A stretch of DNA of 64,000 nt from Aldehydirespirator sp965261105 (GTDB lineage Bacteria; Actinomycetota; Acidimicrobiia; Acidimicrobiales; Aldehydirespiratoraceae): assembly GCA_965261105.1 (NCBI GenBank), contig CBDHCM010000006.1, positions 2,418,001-2,482,000 on the forward strand, given 5' to 3'. The translations under genes were made by a program, and so were the position numbers. Under the pieces are notes generated by a model. It saw nothing but the letters and a program-made list of their open reading frames with translations. It searched no databases and had not been told where the DNA came from. Shown here piece by piece: positions 25,981-34,340 of the stretch (positions are counted from its first letter, which is position 1; every line of letters begins with the position of its first letter).

Positions 25981-26340
25981 CCACACCGCCGCAAGACCGT
26001 GCTGCGTCAAGCAAGCCGCCGCGCGGTGCACCACACCGCCGCAAGACCGTGCTGCGTCAAGCAAGCCGCCGCGCGGTGCACCACACCGCCGCAAGACCGT
26101 GCTGCGTCAAGCAAGCCGCCGCGCGGTGCACCACACCGCCGCAAGACCGTGCTGCGTCAAGCAAGCCGCCGCGCGGTGCACCACACCGCCGCAAGACCGT
26201 GCTGCGTCAAGCAAGCCGCCGCGCGGTGCACCACACCGCCGCAAGACCGTGCTGCGTCAAGCAAGCCGCCGCGCGGTGCACCACACCGCCGCAAGACCGT
26301 GCTGCGTCAAGCAAGCCGCCGCGCGGTGCACCACACCGCC
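25981..26340. repeat. 50-bp tandem array, seven copies
   Basis: Seven essentially identical 50-bp units with GCAAGACCGTGCTGCGTCAA at 25991, 26041, 26091, 26141, 26191, 26241 and 26291. Each contains the hairpin GCGGTG-CACCA-CACCGC. There are no unique spacers, so this is not a CRISPR array. All six frames stay largely open across it, giving many false reading frames. It lies in the 980-bp non-coding gap between chorismate mutase and the IS1182 element. Confidence 0.95.
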
Positions 26341-26381
26341 GCGTCGAGGAGGCCACCCGCCACGAGCCCGCGCCCCACCAA

Positions 26382-26687
26382 TTAACCTGGATCCACCGAA
26401 GCGGTGAGCGCACAGGGGTTGGCGCGTCCACCAGAAAGGCCTCCCGGCGGAGAATATGTGTGATGATCTGGTCTGACATGTTCGCCACGCGGGGAGGCAC
26501 TTCCTGTGAGCAGCACACCAGGTGGGATCGACGGGCTGGAAACGGTGCTCGATCGCGGTTCGCCACGAACATCAAGCAGTTGACCACCCCACATGTGGCA
26601 AACCGATTGAAGTTCGTTCTGTCAGTGGTGGCGTCGATGCTGGCGGACCATCCCCACCGGCCCGCCCATCGGTGGATCCAGGATTAA
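26382..26687. mobile_element. MITE-like element, about 306 bp
   Basis: The ends are near-perfect inverted repeats: TTAACCTGGATCCACCGA at 26382-26399 and its complement with one extra base at 26669-26687. A 15-bp direct repeat CCCGCGCCCCACCAA abuts the left end (26367-26381) and recurs 13 bp after the right end (26701-26715). No transposase frame fits inside. It could be a non-autonomous transposon or an isolated pair of inverted repeats. Confidence 0.5.
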
Positions 26688-26731
26688 GCCCCGACCGCAA
26701 CCCGCGCCCCACCAACCAAGCCGGCCGCTAG

Positions 26732-28763
26732 GAGACTGTTGAGCAACTGGGTTGTCAGCTGTCGGGTTGGGGGTGGTGGTTCGGGCGGTTGCGCCGGTGT
26801 TGGTGTGGTGTCGGCTTGTCGCGGCTTGGGCGGGTGTGGCCGGGCGCGGGCGCGGCGCCGGTCGGGGTCAGCCGGCGGCGGGGAGGGCGAATCCGGTGCC
26901 GTTGTGGGCGACGCCGAGGTTGGCGAGGCGAACGAGGTTGACGGCGGCGGCTCTGTTGGTGAGCCACAGGTGGTTGGCGGCGACGCCGCGGTAGGGGACG
27001 CGTCTGGCTTTGCCCCGTGCGAGCCAGGCGATGGAGCGTTCGACCATGGGCCGGTGCCGGCGGTAGGCGGCCTGGGTCAGCGGCTGCCGCCAGCGGGCCT
27101 TGTTGGCGCGGCGGTGGGCCTCGTGGGCGTCCACGGCGACGCTGCGGCCCCGCTGTGAGGTGGTGCAGCGCGCTCTGAGCGGGCAGCCGTCGCAGAGCCT
27201 GCCGAAACGGGCCGCGCCCGACGTGACGGGCCTGGTGTGCCCGGCGGGGCAGGTCACGGTCTGCGCGTCGGTGTCGATGCCGAAGTCCTCTCGGGTGAAG
27301 CCCCCCGCTATCGGCGGGCGGCGCTCGATGGGCTTGATGGCGGTGTCCCATCCGGCGTCTGTGAACGACTCGAGCGCCTCGCCCGACGCGTACGCGGAGT
27401 CCGCCAGCACCAACCAGCCCCCGTCGTCGCCGGTGTCGGTGTCGCCAGTGTCGGTGTCGGTGTCGCCGGTGTCGGTGGTGTCGGTGTCGGTGTCGGTGTC
27501 GCCGGTGTCGGTGGTGTCGTCGGTGTCGGTGTCGCCGGTGGTGTCGGTGTCGGTGTCGGTGGTGTCGGTGTCGGTGTCGGTGTCGTCGGTGTCGGTGTCG
27601 TCGTGGCCGCTGCCGGTGTGGTCGTGGTCGCCGTCGTCGTGGTCGCCGTCGTCGTGGCCGCTGCCGGTGGTGTCGGTGTCGGTGTGGTCGTGGCCGGTGC
27701 CGGTGTGGTCGCTGCCGGTGTGGTGGGTGGGGTCGGTGTTGAGGAGCCGGGCGCCGACTCTGGCGTCGGAGGCGTCGGCTGCGGTGAGCTCTGCCGCGGT
27801 GATGATGCCGGTGTCGGGCTCCGCGACGATGTGGGCCTTGTAGCCGTCGCGGCGCACAGAGCGGGTCTTGTGTGCGTGGCGGGCCTCGGGGTCCACGGTG
27901 GAGATCACCCGGCCCGCGGCTGTGCGGCGCGCGATGCGCCGGCGCCCCGGCACCCTGGGGTCGGCCTCGACGTCTTGGCCGGCCACCGCGGCCAGCAGCG
28001 CCGCCGCGTCGGCCTGTTCGTCTGTGAGCTCGAGGCCCGCCGTCTCAGCGAGCACCGCACAGGCGTCTGTGACCAGCTCGTCTATGAGCCAGGCCCGCTC
28101 CCCGGGGTCAGACCAGTCACAAGACGGCTTGGCCCCCAGGCCATAGTCGAGCATCAACTCCAGGCCCGCCGTCTCAGCGATCAACCGCCGACAACGCCGT
28201 ATCTGCGCGGCGATCATCGTGTAGGTGTCCTGCGTCGCCACCGCGTCATACAGCACCGTGGAGTCCAACGCCCGCCGCCGGCTCCCCGCCAGCGCCCCGC
28301 AGGACCCCGCCAGATCCCGCACCGCGTCAAAGACCCGCTGCGGGCGGCCGCTGACGCGCAGCCTGTGCCGCCACAGCGACAACACGCTGTAATGGAACCC
28401 CGCATCGTCCACCGACAGGCCCGCAGCGGCCTTCCAGCGCAGATCACACCGCAGCCGCTCAACAGCCTCACGGTCAGAGCACCCCTCCAGCGCCTGCAAC
28501 ACCAGCACCGTCGCCACCACCGAACCCGGCACCGACGGCCGGCCCCGACCCCCGAACAAGTCAGCGAACAACCCGTCAGGAAACAGCCTCAGACGGTTCT
28601 CGGCCAAGAACCGGTAAACCGACCCCACCCGCACCAGACCCCCGCACAAGCCCAACACGTCCAACAACTCCCGATCCGGCTTCTCAGTACCCTGCATACC
28701 TACAATTCTCGCACACCCCCCACACGAACGCGAGCACCCCGAACCGGATTACTCAACAGTCTC
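26732..28763 (-). mobile_element. IS1182-family insertion sequence
   Basis: 2.03 kb bounded by inverted repeats GGAGACTGTTGAG at the left and its complement at the right, flanked on both sides by CTAG (26728-26731 and 28764-28767). CTAG is a palindrome, so it may be a 4-bp target duplication. The single transposase gene fills most of it. The right-hand CTAG supplies the stop codon of the DUF222/HNH gene, so the insertion left that gene intact. Confidence 0.85.
26868..28697 (-). CDS. IS1182-family transposase with expanded Asp/Thr linker
   Basis: 609 residues, longer than usual. An N-terminal DUF772-like region (about residues 20-110) is followed by a DDE domain: first Asp in RRALDSTVLYD, second Asp in LVLADSAYASG, and Glu in RPMVERSIAW. 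The C-terminal region has a Cys pattern (CPAGH, CDGCPLRARC). Just before the second Asp is a stretch of more than 100 residues made almost only of Asp, Thr, Gly and His, encoded by a GGTGTC-type microsatellite (about 27420-27740). The frame stays open, so the protein may still be made, but that linker is unlikely to be structured. Confidence 0.85.
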   Translation of the reverse strand: MQGTEKPDRELLDVLGLCGGLVRVGSVYRFLAENRLRLFPDGLFADLFGGRGRPSVPGSVVATVLVLQALEGCSDREAVERLRCDLRWKAAAGLSVDDAGFHYSVLSLWRHRLRVSGRPQRVFDAVRDLAGSCGALAGSRRRALDSTVLYDAVATQDTYTMIAAQIRRCRRLIAETAGLELMLDYGLGAKPSCDWSDPGERAWLIDELVTDACAVLAETAGLELTDEQADAAALLAAVAGQDVEADPRVPGRRRIARRTAAGRVISTVDPEARHAHKTRSVRRDGYKAHIVAEPDTGIITAAELTAADASDARVGARLLNTDPTHHTGSDHTGTGHDHTDTDTTGSGHDDGDHDDGDHDHTGSGHDDTDTDDTDTDTDTTDTDTDTTGDTDTDDTTDTGDTDTDTDTTDTGDTDTDTGDTDTGDDGGWLVLADSAYASGEALESFTDAGWDTAIKPIERRPPIAGGFTREDFGIDTDAQTVTCPAGHTRPVTSGAARFGRLCDGCPLRARCTTSQRGRSVAVDAHEAHRRANKARWRQPLTQAAYRRHRPMVERSIAWLARGKARRVPYRGVAANHLWLTNRAAAVNLVRLANLGVAHNGTGFALPAAG

Positions 28764-30599
28764 CTAGGCGAGGGTGAACAGCGGCTCGGGCTGCCGGGTT
28801 TCGGCCAAGGGGCTTTCGGCCAGGTTGACTCGGTCAGGTGCCGCCCGGGCGATGGAGCCTGCCCCGGGGTGCCTTGCTGTATTGCGCGGGGTCGGGGGCC
28901 CGTGGGCTGGCGGGGGGTCGGCGGCGTGTGCGGGTCCGTAGCGAGTCCGCTCAGGCGGTGCGATGGTGTAAAGGCCCCGCCCGTCGGGCACCACCCGCCA
29001 ACCGTGATGATGCACCTTCTGGTGGCAGGCCCAGCACAACAACATCATGTTGTCGATGTTGGTGGGCCCGCCTTGTGACACCGGTCTGATGTGATGGCCC
29101 TGGCATACCCACATGTCGGCGCCACAGCCAGCGCAGGCTCCGTAGAGGGCCCGCAGCGCGCTCATCTGGGCCTTGGTGGCGAGCCGTTTGGCGTGGCTGA
29201 GCCACAACGGCAAGCCCTCATGGCTGAACACCACCCCCTTGATCCTGGCGTTACAGAAATACTCCTCGAGCACGCTCGGGGGGATCACACCGCCACCGGC
29301 GACCTCCGCGAACGCGTCGGTGCCATCCGCGCTGAGATGCTGCACGATGGTGATATCAGCCGACGGCCGACCCCCACACCCGCACTTACCGCCGCCGATT
29401 GTCCGGCTCGAATCATCGCCACCACTGGTCAGGCTCAAACTCGCGCTCCCGGCCGAGCCCACACCGCCACCGGCCGAGCCCACACCGCCACCGGCCGAGC
29501 CCACATCGCCACCGGCCGAGAGGACATCACCACCGGCCGAGCCCACACCGCCACCGGCCGAGCCCACACCGCCACCGGCCGAGCCCACACCGCCACCGGC
29601 CGAGCCCACACCGCCACCGGCCGAGCCCACACCGCCACCGGCCGAGCCCACACCGCCACCGGCCGAGCCCACACCGCCACCGGCCGAGCCCACACCGCCA
29701 CCGGCCGAGCCCACACCGCCACCGGCCGAGCTCACATCGCCACCATTGCCGTTGTGGCTCACGTTGCCTCGATCCTCGTTCGAGCCGTTGTCGGGCCCGC
29801 CCACGCCACTGCCGCTATCGGTGCCGCCGCGGCCGTTTCCGCTGGGTGTCGCGCTGCCGGCCTTGGAGTAGATGCTTCCGTGCTCGGTCAAAGTGTCGAG
29901 CGAGTCGGCCATGCGCTGGTTGAGGCTGCGCTTCTCCCCGCCAGGACTGTGCAGATCCACACGCCGCAGCCGCTCCACCTCCAACAAGAACCGCTTGCGC
30001 ACCTTGGCACCCGCCACCGGGTCCAACTCGCCCCGCAGATGCACCATGCCGTCGTCGCCGTCCCAGATGCTCAACCGCCGACGAGCCCGCTGGCGCCGAT
30101 ACTCACCCTCGCCGCCGTCGTCCTGACGCTTCACCGCCCAGCGGCCGGCCTCGCGGGCGAACTGCTCGACAGACAGCTCAGCGGCCTTCTCCAACAACTC
30201 GGCGTCGCCGTTTACCTGGTCGGCGCTCGTCTTGGCTGAAGCTCTCGCCAGCGTCTTGGCGTTGGCAACAGAGATCTGGCCGGTTTCCACCGCGTCGCGC
30301 ACCGCGGGCATCGACTGCAGGCTCTGCGCGGTCTGGACCTGCCCCGCAGCGTCCCGCCGCGACAGCCCCACGGACCGCGCCAGCACCCCGACACCCGAAT
30401 CGCCGTGACGCTCACGGGCTGCGACCACCACCGCAGCGTCGGCCTGCAGCACCGACACCTGAGCACCGAGAGCCTTCGACGCGCTCAGCACCTCCCGCAC
30501 ATCCGCAATCGGCGTGGAGGGGTCGTTGACGAGCCGGATCAGCTCTGCGAGCCCTTCCCGCACCTGATCCCGCAACTGGAATGCCGTCTCGATACCCAT
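28764..30599 (-). CDS. DUF222 / HNH endonuclease with Gly-Ser-Ala-Gly-Val repeat insert
   Basis: About 611 residues from the ATG at 30599, which lies 6 nt after a good -10 box. The DUF222 half is very like the gene at 4071-5294 (WDGDDGMVHLRGELDPVAGAK in both with small changes). Between it and the HNH domain (CAGC, QGHHIRPVSQGG, CWAC, VHHHGW) the protein carries about 14 copies of a 7-residue Gly/Ser/Ala/Val unit, absent from the paralogue. The stop codon lies in the CTAG flanking the IS1182 element. Downstream residues before the stop are Pro/Ala/Arg-rich. Confidence 0.88.
   Translation of the reverse strand: MGIETAFQLRDQVREGLAELIRLVNDPSTPIADVREVLSASKALGAQVSVLQADAAVVVAARERHGDSGVGVLARSVGLSRRDAAGQVQTAQSLQSMPAVRDAVETGQISVANAKTLARASAKTSADQVNGDAELLEKAAELSVEQFAREAGRWAVKRQDDGGEGEYRRQRARRRLSIWDGDDGMVHLRGELDPVAGAKVRKRFLLEVERLRRVDLHSPGGEKRSLNQRMADSLDTLTEHGSIYSKAGSATPSGNGRGGTDSGSGVGGPDNGSNEDRGNVSHNGNGGDVSSAGGGVGSAGGGVGSAGGGVGSAGGGVGSAGGGVGSAGGGVGSAGGGVGSAGGGVGSAGGGVGSAGGDVLSAGGDVGSAGGGVGSAGGGVGSAGSASLSLTSGGDDSSRTIGGGKCGCGGRPSADITIVQHLSADGTDAFAEVAGGGVIPPSVLEEYFCNARIKGVVFSHEGLPLWLSHAKRLATKAQMSALRALYGACAGCGADMWVCQGHHIRPVSQGGPTNIDNMMLLCWACHQKVHHHGWRVVPDGRGLYTIAPPERTRYGPAHAADPPPAHGPPTPRNTARHPGAGSIARAAPDRVNLAESPLAETRQPEPLFTLA
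29452..29745 (-). repeat. 21-bp in-frame minisatellite inside the DUF222/HNH gene
   Basis: About 14 units of GCCGAGCCCACACCGCCACC-type sequence, 21 bp each, with a few variant units (CACATCG, AGGACATCACC). Because 21 is a multiple of 3, copy changes lengthen the linker by 7 residues each time without breaking the frame. Confidence 0.93.
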
Positions 30600-30605
30600 G
30601 AACAC

Positions 30606-30635
30606 ATCATGCCATAGGGGTGTGACAACTGTCAA
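30606..30635 (-). promoter_or_regulatory. promoter of second DUF222/HNH gene, leaderless type
   Basis: TTGACA (30635-30630), an 18-bp spacer containing TGTCACA, then CATGAT (30611-30606), and the ATG 6 nt later. The -35 overlaps an inverted repeat TGACA-GT-TGTCA that could be an operator. Matches the promoter at 5302-5331 in order and spacing. Confidence 0.7.
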
Positions 30636-30761
30636 GCATTTACATGATCTTACAAGATAACTCAATACTCTATCGACAGACCGCCGCCCTCGGCCCGGGC
30701 AGCATGAAGGCGACGACCGCGCCAGCCCCCTCGGACCAGCGGCTGAGCCCCTTCAGACTGT

Positions 30762-31988
30762 TCAGGCAGCGAGCGCGGCGCCTGAGGCCTCAGAGCGCAG
30801 CAAGCGAACACGCTGGGCCAAGCGGTCGATGGTCGCGTGAATGTCCTCGATTGAGCCCGCAAGGTCAACGGCGAAGACCTCCAGCCGCTTGCCCGAGCCG
30901 GGGATCACGTATGTGACCGGTTCAGCCTCGCCTTTGGCATAGACCAACAGCCCGCCGGGCAGATCGAGCGCAGTGGCGTAGGCGAGAATCTGATAGAGAT
31001 CGGCGTTCGGGGCGCCCCTCACGTCGATCCGCTTGTACTTCGCATCGCCGACAAACGTGCAGGTACGACCGTCCCACCACGTGAGATCAGGCTCGAGGCG
31101 GAGCCTCTTACCCTCGGCGAGGAAGATGGGCCGGGGAAGTCGCTTGTCGGATCGAAGCGTGCGCTCGGAGACGCCGAGAGACTCCCGGAGAGCCCGCGTG
31201 ACGAACCCTTGGAACACATCGTTCATGTTGATCAGGAAGCCCGAGGCTCGGGTTGCACCACGATCCAGTTCCAATGCCTGATGCCGCAGGATCAACCGCG
31301 AGAGCGACACCACCTCTCGGTAGTGCTCGTTGAGCCTGTCGAAAGCGACCTCCGGCACCTCCTGCGGAGGGAACCGAACAGGCGTGACGTTGGCGAGCGT
31401 CGCGCTCATCCACCGCAGACCGTCCCGCGAGCGCGAATCCTCGAGACGCTCCCGTCCGAGAAGCTCAGCCGCGGCCTTCGCCAAGCGGTTCGCCAGCATG
31501 TCGTCGGTGAATTCGTCGTAGCTAACCTCCACCGGCACGAGCACGTCGAACCTTCGCCTGAGCTGCTCTGCCATGTCGATTCGCCCACGGATAGTTCGCA
31601 GCGCGTCCTGCTCGGTCCGATAACCGTGCAGCAGCCCCTGGGCGAAGGCTCGGCGAGCGGCGGAGGTCAGCGCGAGGGCCAGCGCCTCGACCAGCGTGGG
31701 CTCCGACTTGAAATCGAAGCGCTCTTTCCTGGGCTTGTAGGCCCCCATCGCGTACGAGGCCAAGTAGATCACACGCGAGATGTCCAACTTGGGGCGCACG
31801 GCGATGGACAAGTCCCCCAACTCGAGAGCGCCGATAACGGCCTCGGGCCGAAGGCGGTAGAGGTCGCTCTCGCCAGGAACGGCCTGGATCGTGAGTGACG
31901 GCAGCGCCTCCTTGAGCGTGTCGCGCTCGGCGACGCTCAACCGCTGCGGCTCGCTCTCTCGGTACTCCTGAAGCTCAATCTGACGCAT
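30762..31988 (-). CDS. mcrC: McrC-like subunit of a type IV restriction enzyme
   Basis: 408 residues. N-terminal beta-rich region followed by a PD-(D/E)xK-type nuclease core: RLRLEPDLTWW, then FVGDAKYKRID (the Asp...Asp-x-Lys active site) and ADLYQILAYATAL. McrC binds the McrB ring and supplies the nuclease that cuts DNA with modified cytosines. Its start overlaps the end of mcrB by 14 bp, as usual for the pair. Downstream is a short gap and then the second DUF222/HNH gene. Confidence 0.9.
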   Translation of the reverse strand: MRQIELQEYRESEPQRLSVAERDTLKEALPSLTIQAVPGESDLYRLRPEAVIGALELGDLSIAVRPKLDISRVIYLASYAMGAYKPRKERFDFKSEPTLVEALALALTSAARRAFAQGLLHGYRTEQDALRTIRGRIDMAEQLRRRFDVLVPVEVSYDEFTDDMLANRLAKAAAELLGRERLEDSRSRDGLRWMSATLANVTPVRFPPQEVPEVAFDRLNEHYREVVSLSRLILRHQALELDRGATRASGFLINMNDVFQGFVTRALRESLGVSERTLRSDKRLPRPIFLAEGKRLRLEPDLTWWDGRTCTFVGDAKYKRIDVRGAPNADLYQILAYATALDLPGGLLVYAKGEAEPVTYVIPGSGKRLEVFAVDLAGSIEDIHATIDRLAQRVRLLRSEASGAALAA

Positions 31989-33510
31989 CGCCGCTGTCTA
32001 GGTGTTCTTCGAGTTCGTTGTCAGCGCCAGCATCGGGCTCGGTCTCGCCTTCGGCCGTTTGCCTCAGACGGTCGAGCTTGAACTCGTCAAGCCGATCGCG
32101 CTCGCCGTAGAGCTGCTCCTCAATGTACGGCAGGACGTTGTGCTCCCAGATCAGACCCGCCATCTCCTCGTCGAGACCGTCCGGCCGCATGAAGTAGGTC
32201 GGGCCGATGGCCGCGTGACGATCGGACAACTTCTCGTTGGCGCGATCCACGACGTCCGCGACCCATTCCATTCCACTCGCGTTCTCTTCCAGCCAACTCC
32301 GAAGCAGGCCTTGCACGGGCGCTTTGTCCGGATGGAACTCCACAAAGTGGAACCGCCGCCGCAGCGCGAGGTCGACAAGAGCGATGGAGCGGTCAGCAGT
32401 GTTCATGGTGCCGATGATCCACAGGTTCTTGGGTAGGGAGAACGGCTTGTCGGAGTATTGGAGACGCATTTGGACATCGCGGTACTCCAGCAGGAAGTAC
32501 AACTCCCCGAACACCTTGGAGATGTTCCCCCTGTTGATCTCATCAATTACGAGCACATGCGTCTTTCCTGGTTCTAGCCGTGCCTTGTCGGCCATCTCCA
32601 ACAACGGACCATCCTTGAGGTTGAAGCCATGACGGTTGCTTTCGAGCGTGGGACGGAACCCCTGCACGAAGTCCTCGTAGGCGTATGACGGGTGAAACTG
32701 AACGACCCGAACCCGATCGGGTGACTCTGCCAGACACTCGGCCAGCGCCTGAGCGACATGGGTCTTGCTGGTCCCCGGAGGCCCTTGAAAGATGACCTGT
32801 TTCTTGTCGCGCAGCAGCGTCTCGATCTTGCGCAGATGGCTGACGTCCCACAACAACTCGTAGGCAAGCTCCTCCAGGCCGAAGGGGGACGGTGGGTGTT
32901 TGGCGACGTAGTACATCCGCCAGAGGATCGACTCAGCTTCAAGACGGTCTCTGGGTGAGTCGCTACTGCTCTCAATGAGTCGATCGAGGAAGGACACCGC
33001 GTGCTCGTAGGCGGATGCCTCATCCGCATCCCGGGCGGGCTGCGGATGACCAGTGTGCTTGTAGGCCCTGTCGAACTGCCGGAACTTATAGGGCGGAAAG
33101 TTGGGACCCAGCGCCATCAGAAGCACCGATAGCGGCCTCAGTCCCGATCCCTTACGCTTCACGCCCAGTTCGGGCGGCACTGCGTCGAAGAAGTTGCGGA
33201 TGCGTTCGCTCGCAGGTACGGACTCCTCAGTCCAGAGGGCTCTCAGAGCATTCAGCGCGTCGTCGGACCCATACCGAAACCACTTCTTGAGTGGTGCGCC
33301 GGCATGCCAATTGAACAAGTCGTCCTTGAGGGTGACGCCCTTGACCACCAGACCCGGCCAGTCGCTGCTTCCGGCACGAACCGCATGGAGCGCAGGGCGG
33401 AGTCCTTCTATGACCCCACGCTTCCACTCCACGATCTCTTCGATCTCCCCAAAATCGATCAGGCTTCGCGCGGTCTCGATGTAGTCGGTGTAGCGATTGC
33501 CTCCAGCCAT
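31975..33510 (-). CDS. mcrB: McrB-like AAA+ GTPase of a type IV restriction enzyme
   Basis: 511 residues from the ATG at 33510; the open frame reaches 33591 but those residues look non-native. The AAA+ motor has Walker A GPPGTSKT (about residues 243-250), Walker B THVLVIDEINRGN, and the McrB signature MNTADRSIALVDLALRRRF that goes with GTP use. The N-terminal 240 residues, which should recognise the modified DNA, resemble no domain I can name. Acidic C-terminal tail. Together with mcrC it forms an apparently intact modification-dependent restriction system. Confidence 0.9.
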   Translation of the reverse strand: MAGGNRYTDYIETARSLIDFGEIEEIVEWKRGVIEGLRPALHAVRAGSSDWPGLVVKGVTLKDDLFNWHAGAPLKKWFRYGSDDALNALRALWTEESVPASERIRNFFDAVPPELGVKRKGSGLRPLSVLLMALGPNFPPYKFRQFDRAYKHTGHPQPARDADEASAYEHAVSFLDRLIESSSDSPRDRLEAESILWRMYYVAKHPPSPFGLEELAYELLWDVSHLRKIETLLRDKKQVIFQGPPGTSKTHVAQALAECLAESPDRVRVVQFHPSYAYEDFVQGFRPTLESNRHGFNLKDGPLLEMADKARLEPGKTHVLVIDEINRGNISKVFGELYFLLEYRDVQMRLQYSDKPFSLPKNLWIIGTMNTADRSIALVDLALRRRFHFVEFHPDKAPVQGLLRSWLEENASGMEWVADVVDRANEKLSDRHAAIGPTYFMRPDGLDEEMAGLIWEHNVLPYIEEQLYGERDRLDEFKLDRLRQTAEGETEPDAGADNELEEHLDSGDASD

Positions 33511-33701
33511 GTCTTGCGACACTCCTCTCGTCACCAAGGGCCTCGACGATGTGCCCACCGCCGCTGTTGCGCAGGATCCTAGAGCTTGCATGTGACAGGC
33601 AGCCTCGAATTGGCTCGGGGCTCGGTCGTCGGCTTCCCTGCAGGGCCGGAGTCGTGGGCCCCGTGGGGAGACTCCAAGGCCCGTAGGGGTTCGCGAAGCC
33701 G

Positions 33702-33959
33702 TCAGGCGTTGGTGGCTATTCGGTATAACTCGCCGATTAGGTCGTCGTAGCGGCCGGCGGCCAGGGTGATGGCGTAGGCGGCGCCCACTGCGCTACCCAG
33801 GATCGCCACGGGCAGGCGATCGAGAACCCGCTTGGCACCCGGTAGGGCGTGCGGCAGCACGGCCGGCAGCAGGGTGGGCAGCAGCGCCGCCGCGGGCACC
33901 AGCGCCGCCAGCGTGCAGGCGACGCCGATGGAGCCCACTCCCTCCAGGAAGATCGCCAC
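33702..33959 (-). CDS. small hydrophobic protein
   Basis: 85 residues with two or three hydrophobic segments (about residues 3-36 and 50-68) and Ala/Leu/Pro-rich composition. It ends GRYDDLIGELYRIATNA. I do not recognise it. It stands alone between mcrB and the first toxin-antitoxin pair, divergent from the latter. The start is uncertain and it may not be a real gene. Confidence 0.4.
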   Translation of the reverse strand: MAIFLEGVGSIGVACTLAALVPAAALLPTLLPAVLPHALPGAKRVLDRLPVAILGSAVGAAYAITLAAGRYDDLIGELYRIATNA

Positions 33960-34014
33960 GGTGCTCAGCCTCCGACTGGCGAGTGCACGCCCACAAGCAA
34001 GATCTGAACGCGAC

Positions 34015-34033
34015 GTATTACATATCGTGATAC
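34015..34033. promoter_or_regulatory. inverted repeat before the ribbon-helix-helix antitoxin gene
   Basis: GTATTAC-ATATC-GTGATAC, arms matching at 6 of 7 positions, ends 9 bp before the ATG at 34043. Ribbon-helix-helix antitoxins usually bind such sites in their own promoter, so this is the likely autoregulatory operator. Confidence 0.5.
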
Positions 34034-34042
34034 GCTTCGCTC

Positions 34043-34282
34043 ATGGCCCGTGCGATATCGGTACGACTCGACGAGGCGGCTCTCCGCGCCTTGAGCCAGC
34101 TAGAGGCTCATGGCCTGACACAGTCGGAGGCCATCCGATCATCGCTGGTGCATGAAGCCGCACGGATGAGCGCCCGCCAGGCGCTGGCAGCGGAAGTCGC
34201 CGCCCTGGAGGCCGACGAGGCCGACCGAGCCGAGATGAGCGACGTCGCCAGTCTCATGGAACAGCTCCGTGCGCCGGAGTGA
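34043..34282 (+). CDS. ribbon-helix-helix antitoxin (MazE/CopG-like)
   Basis: 79 residues. The N-terminal strand MARAISVRLDE and helices typical of ribbon-helix-helix DNA-binding proteins (about residues 1-45) are followed by an Ala/Glu-rich acidic tail that would bind the toxin. The MazF-like gene begins 44 bp after its stop. A putative operator sits just upstream. The last 25 bp of the gene are repeated around the toxin's start codon. Confidence 0.8.
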   Translation: MARAISVRLDEAALRALSQLEAHGLTQSEAIRSSLVHEAARMSARQALAAEVAALEADEADRAEMSDVASLMEQLRAPE

Positions 34283-34340
34283 GTCCGGCGTGAGCGGCTC
34301 GACGCCGGATCGTCGGGAACAGCTCCGTGCGCCGGGGTGA
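34258..34340 (+). repeat. 25-bp direct repeat spanning antitoxin stop and toxin start
   Basis: GGAACAGCTCCGTGCGCCGG followed by AGTGA (34258-34282) or GGTGA (34316-34340), 58 bp apart. One base differs. The first copy ends the antitoxin gene, the second contains the toxin's GTG. Confidence 0.9.

Noticed and set aside
25981..26340. Possible CRISPR array
   Set aside because: Units are head to tail without any unique spacers, and no cas genes are present.
25817..26687. Long plus-strand open frames rich in Arg, Ala, His and Cys
   Set aside because: They are the 50-bp tandem array read through in several frames at once; no ribosome site, no domain, and all frames are equally open.
27237..29078. 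613-codon plus-strand open frame rich in Val and Gly
   Set aside because: Antisense to the IS1182 transposase with its repeat linker; composition is that of the microsatellite.
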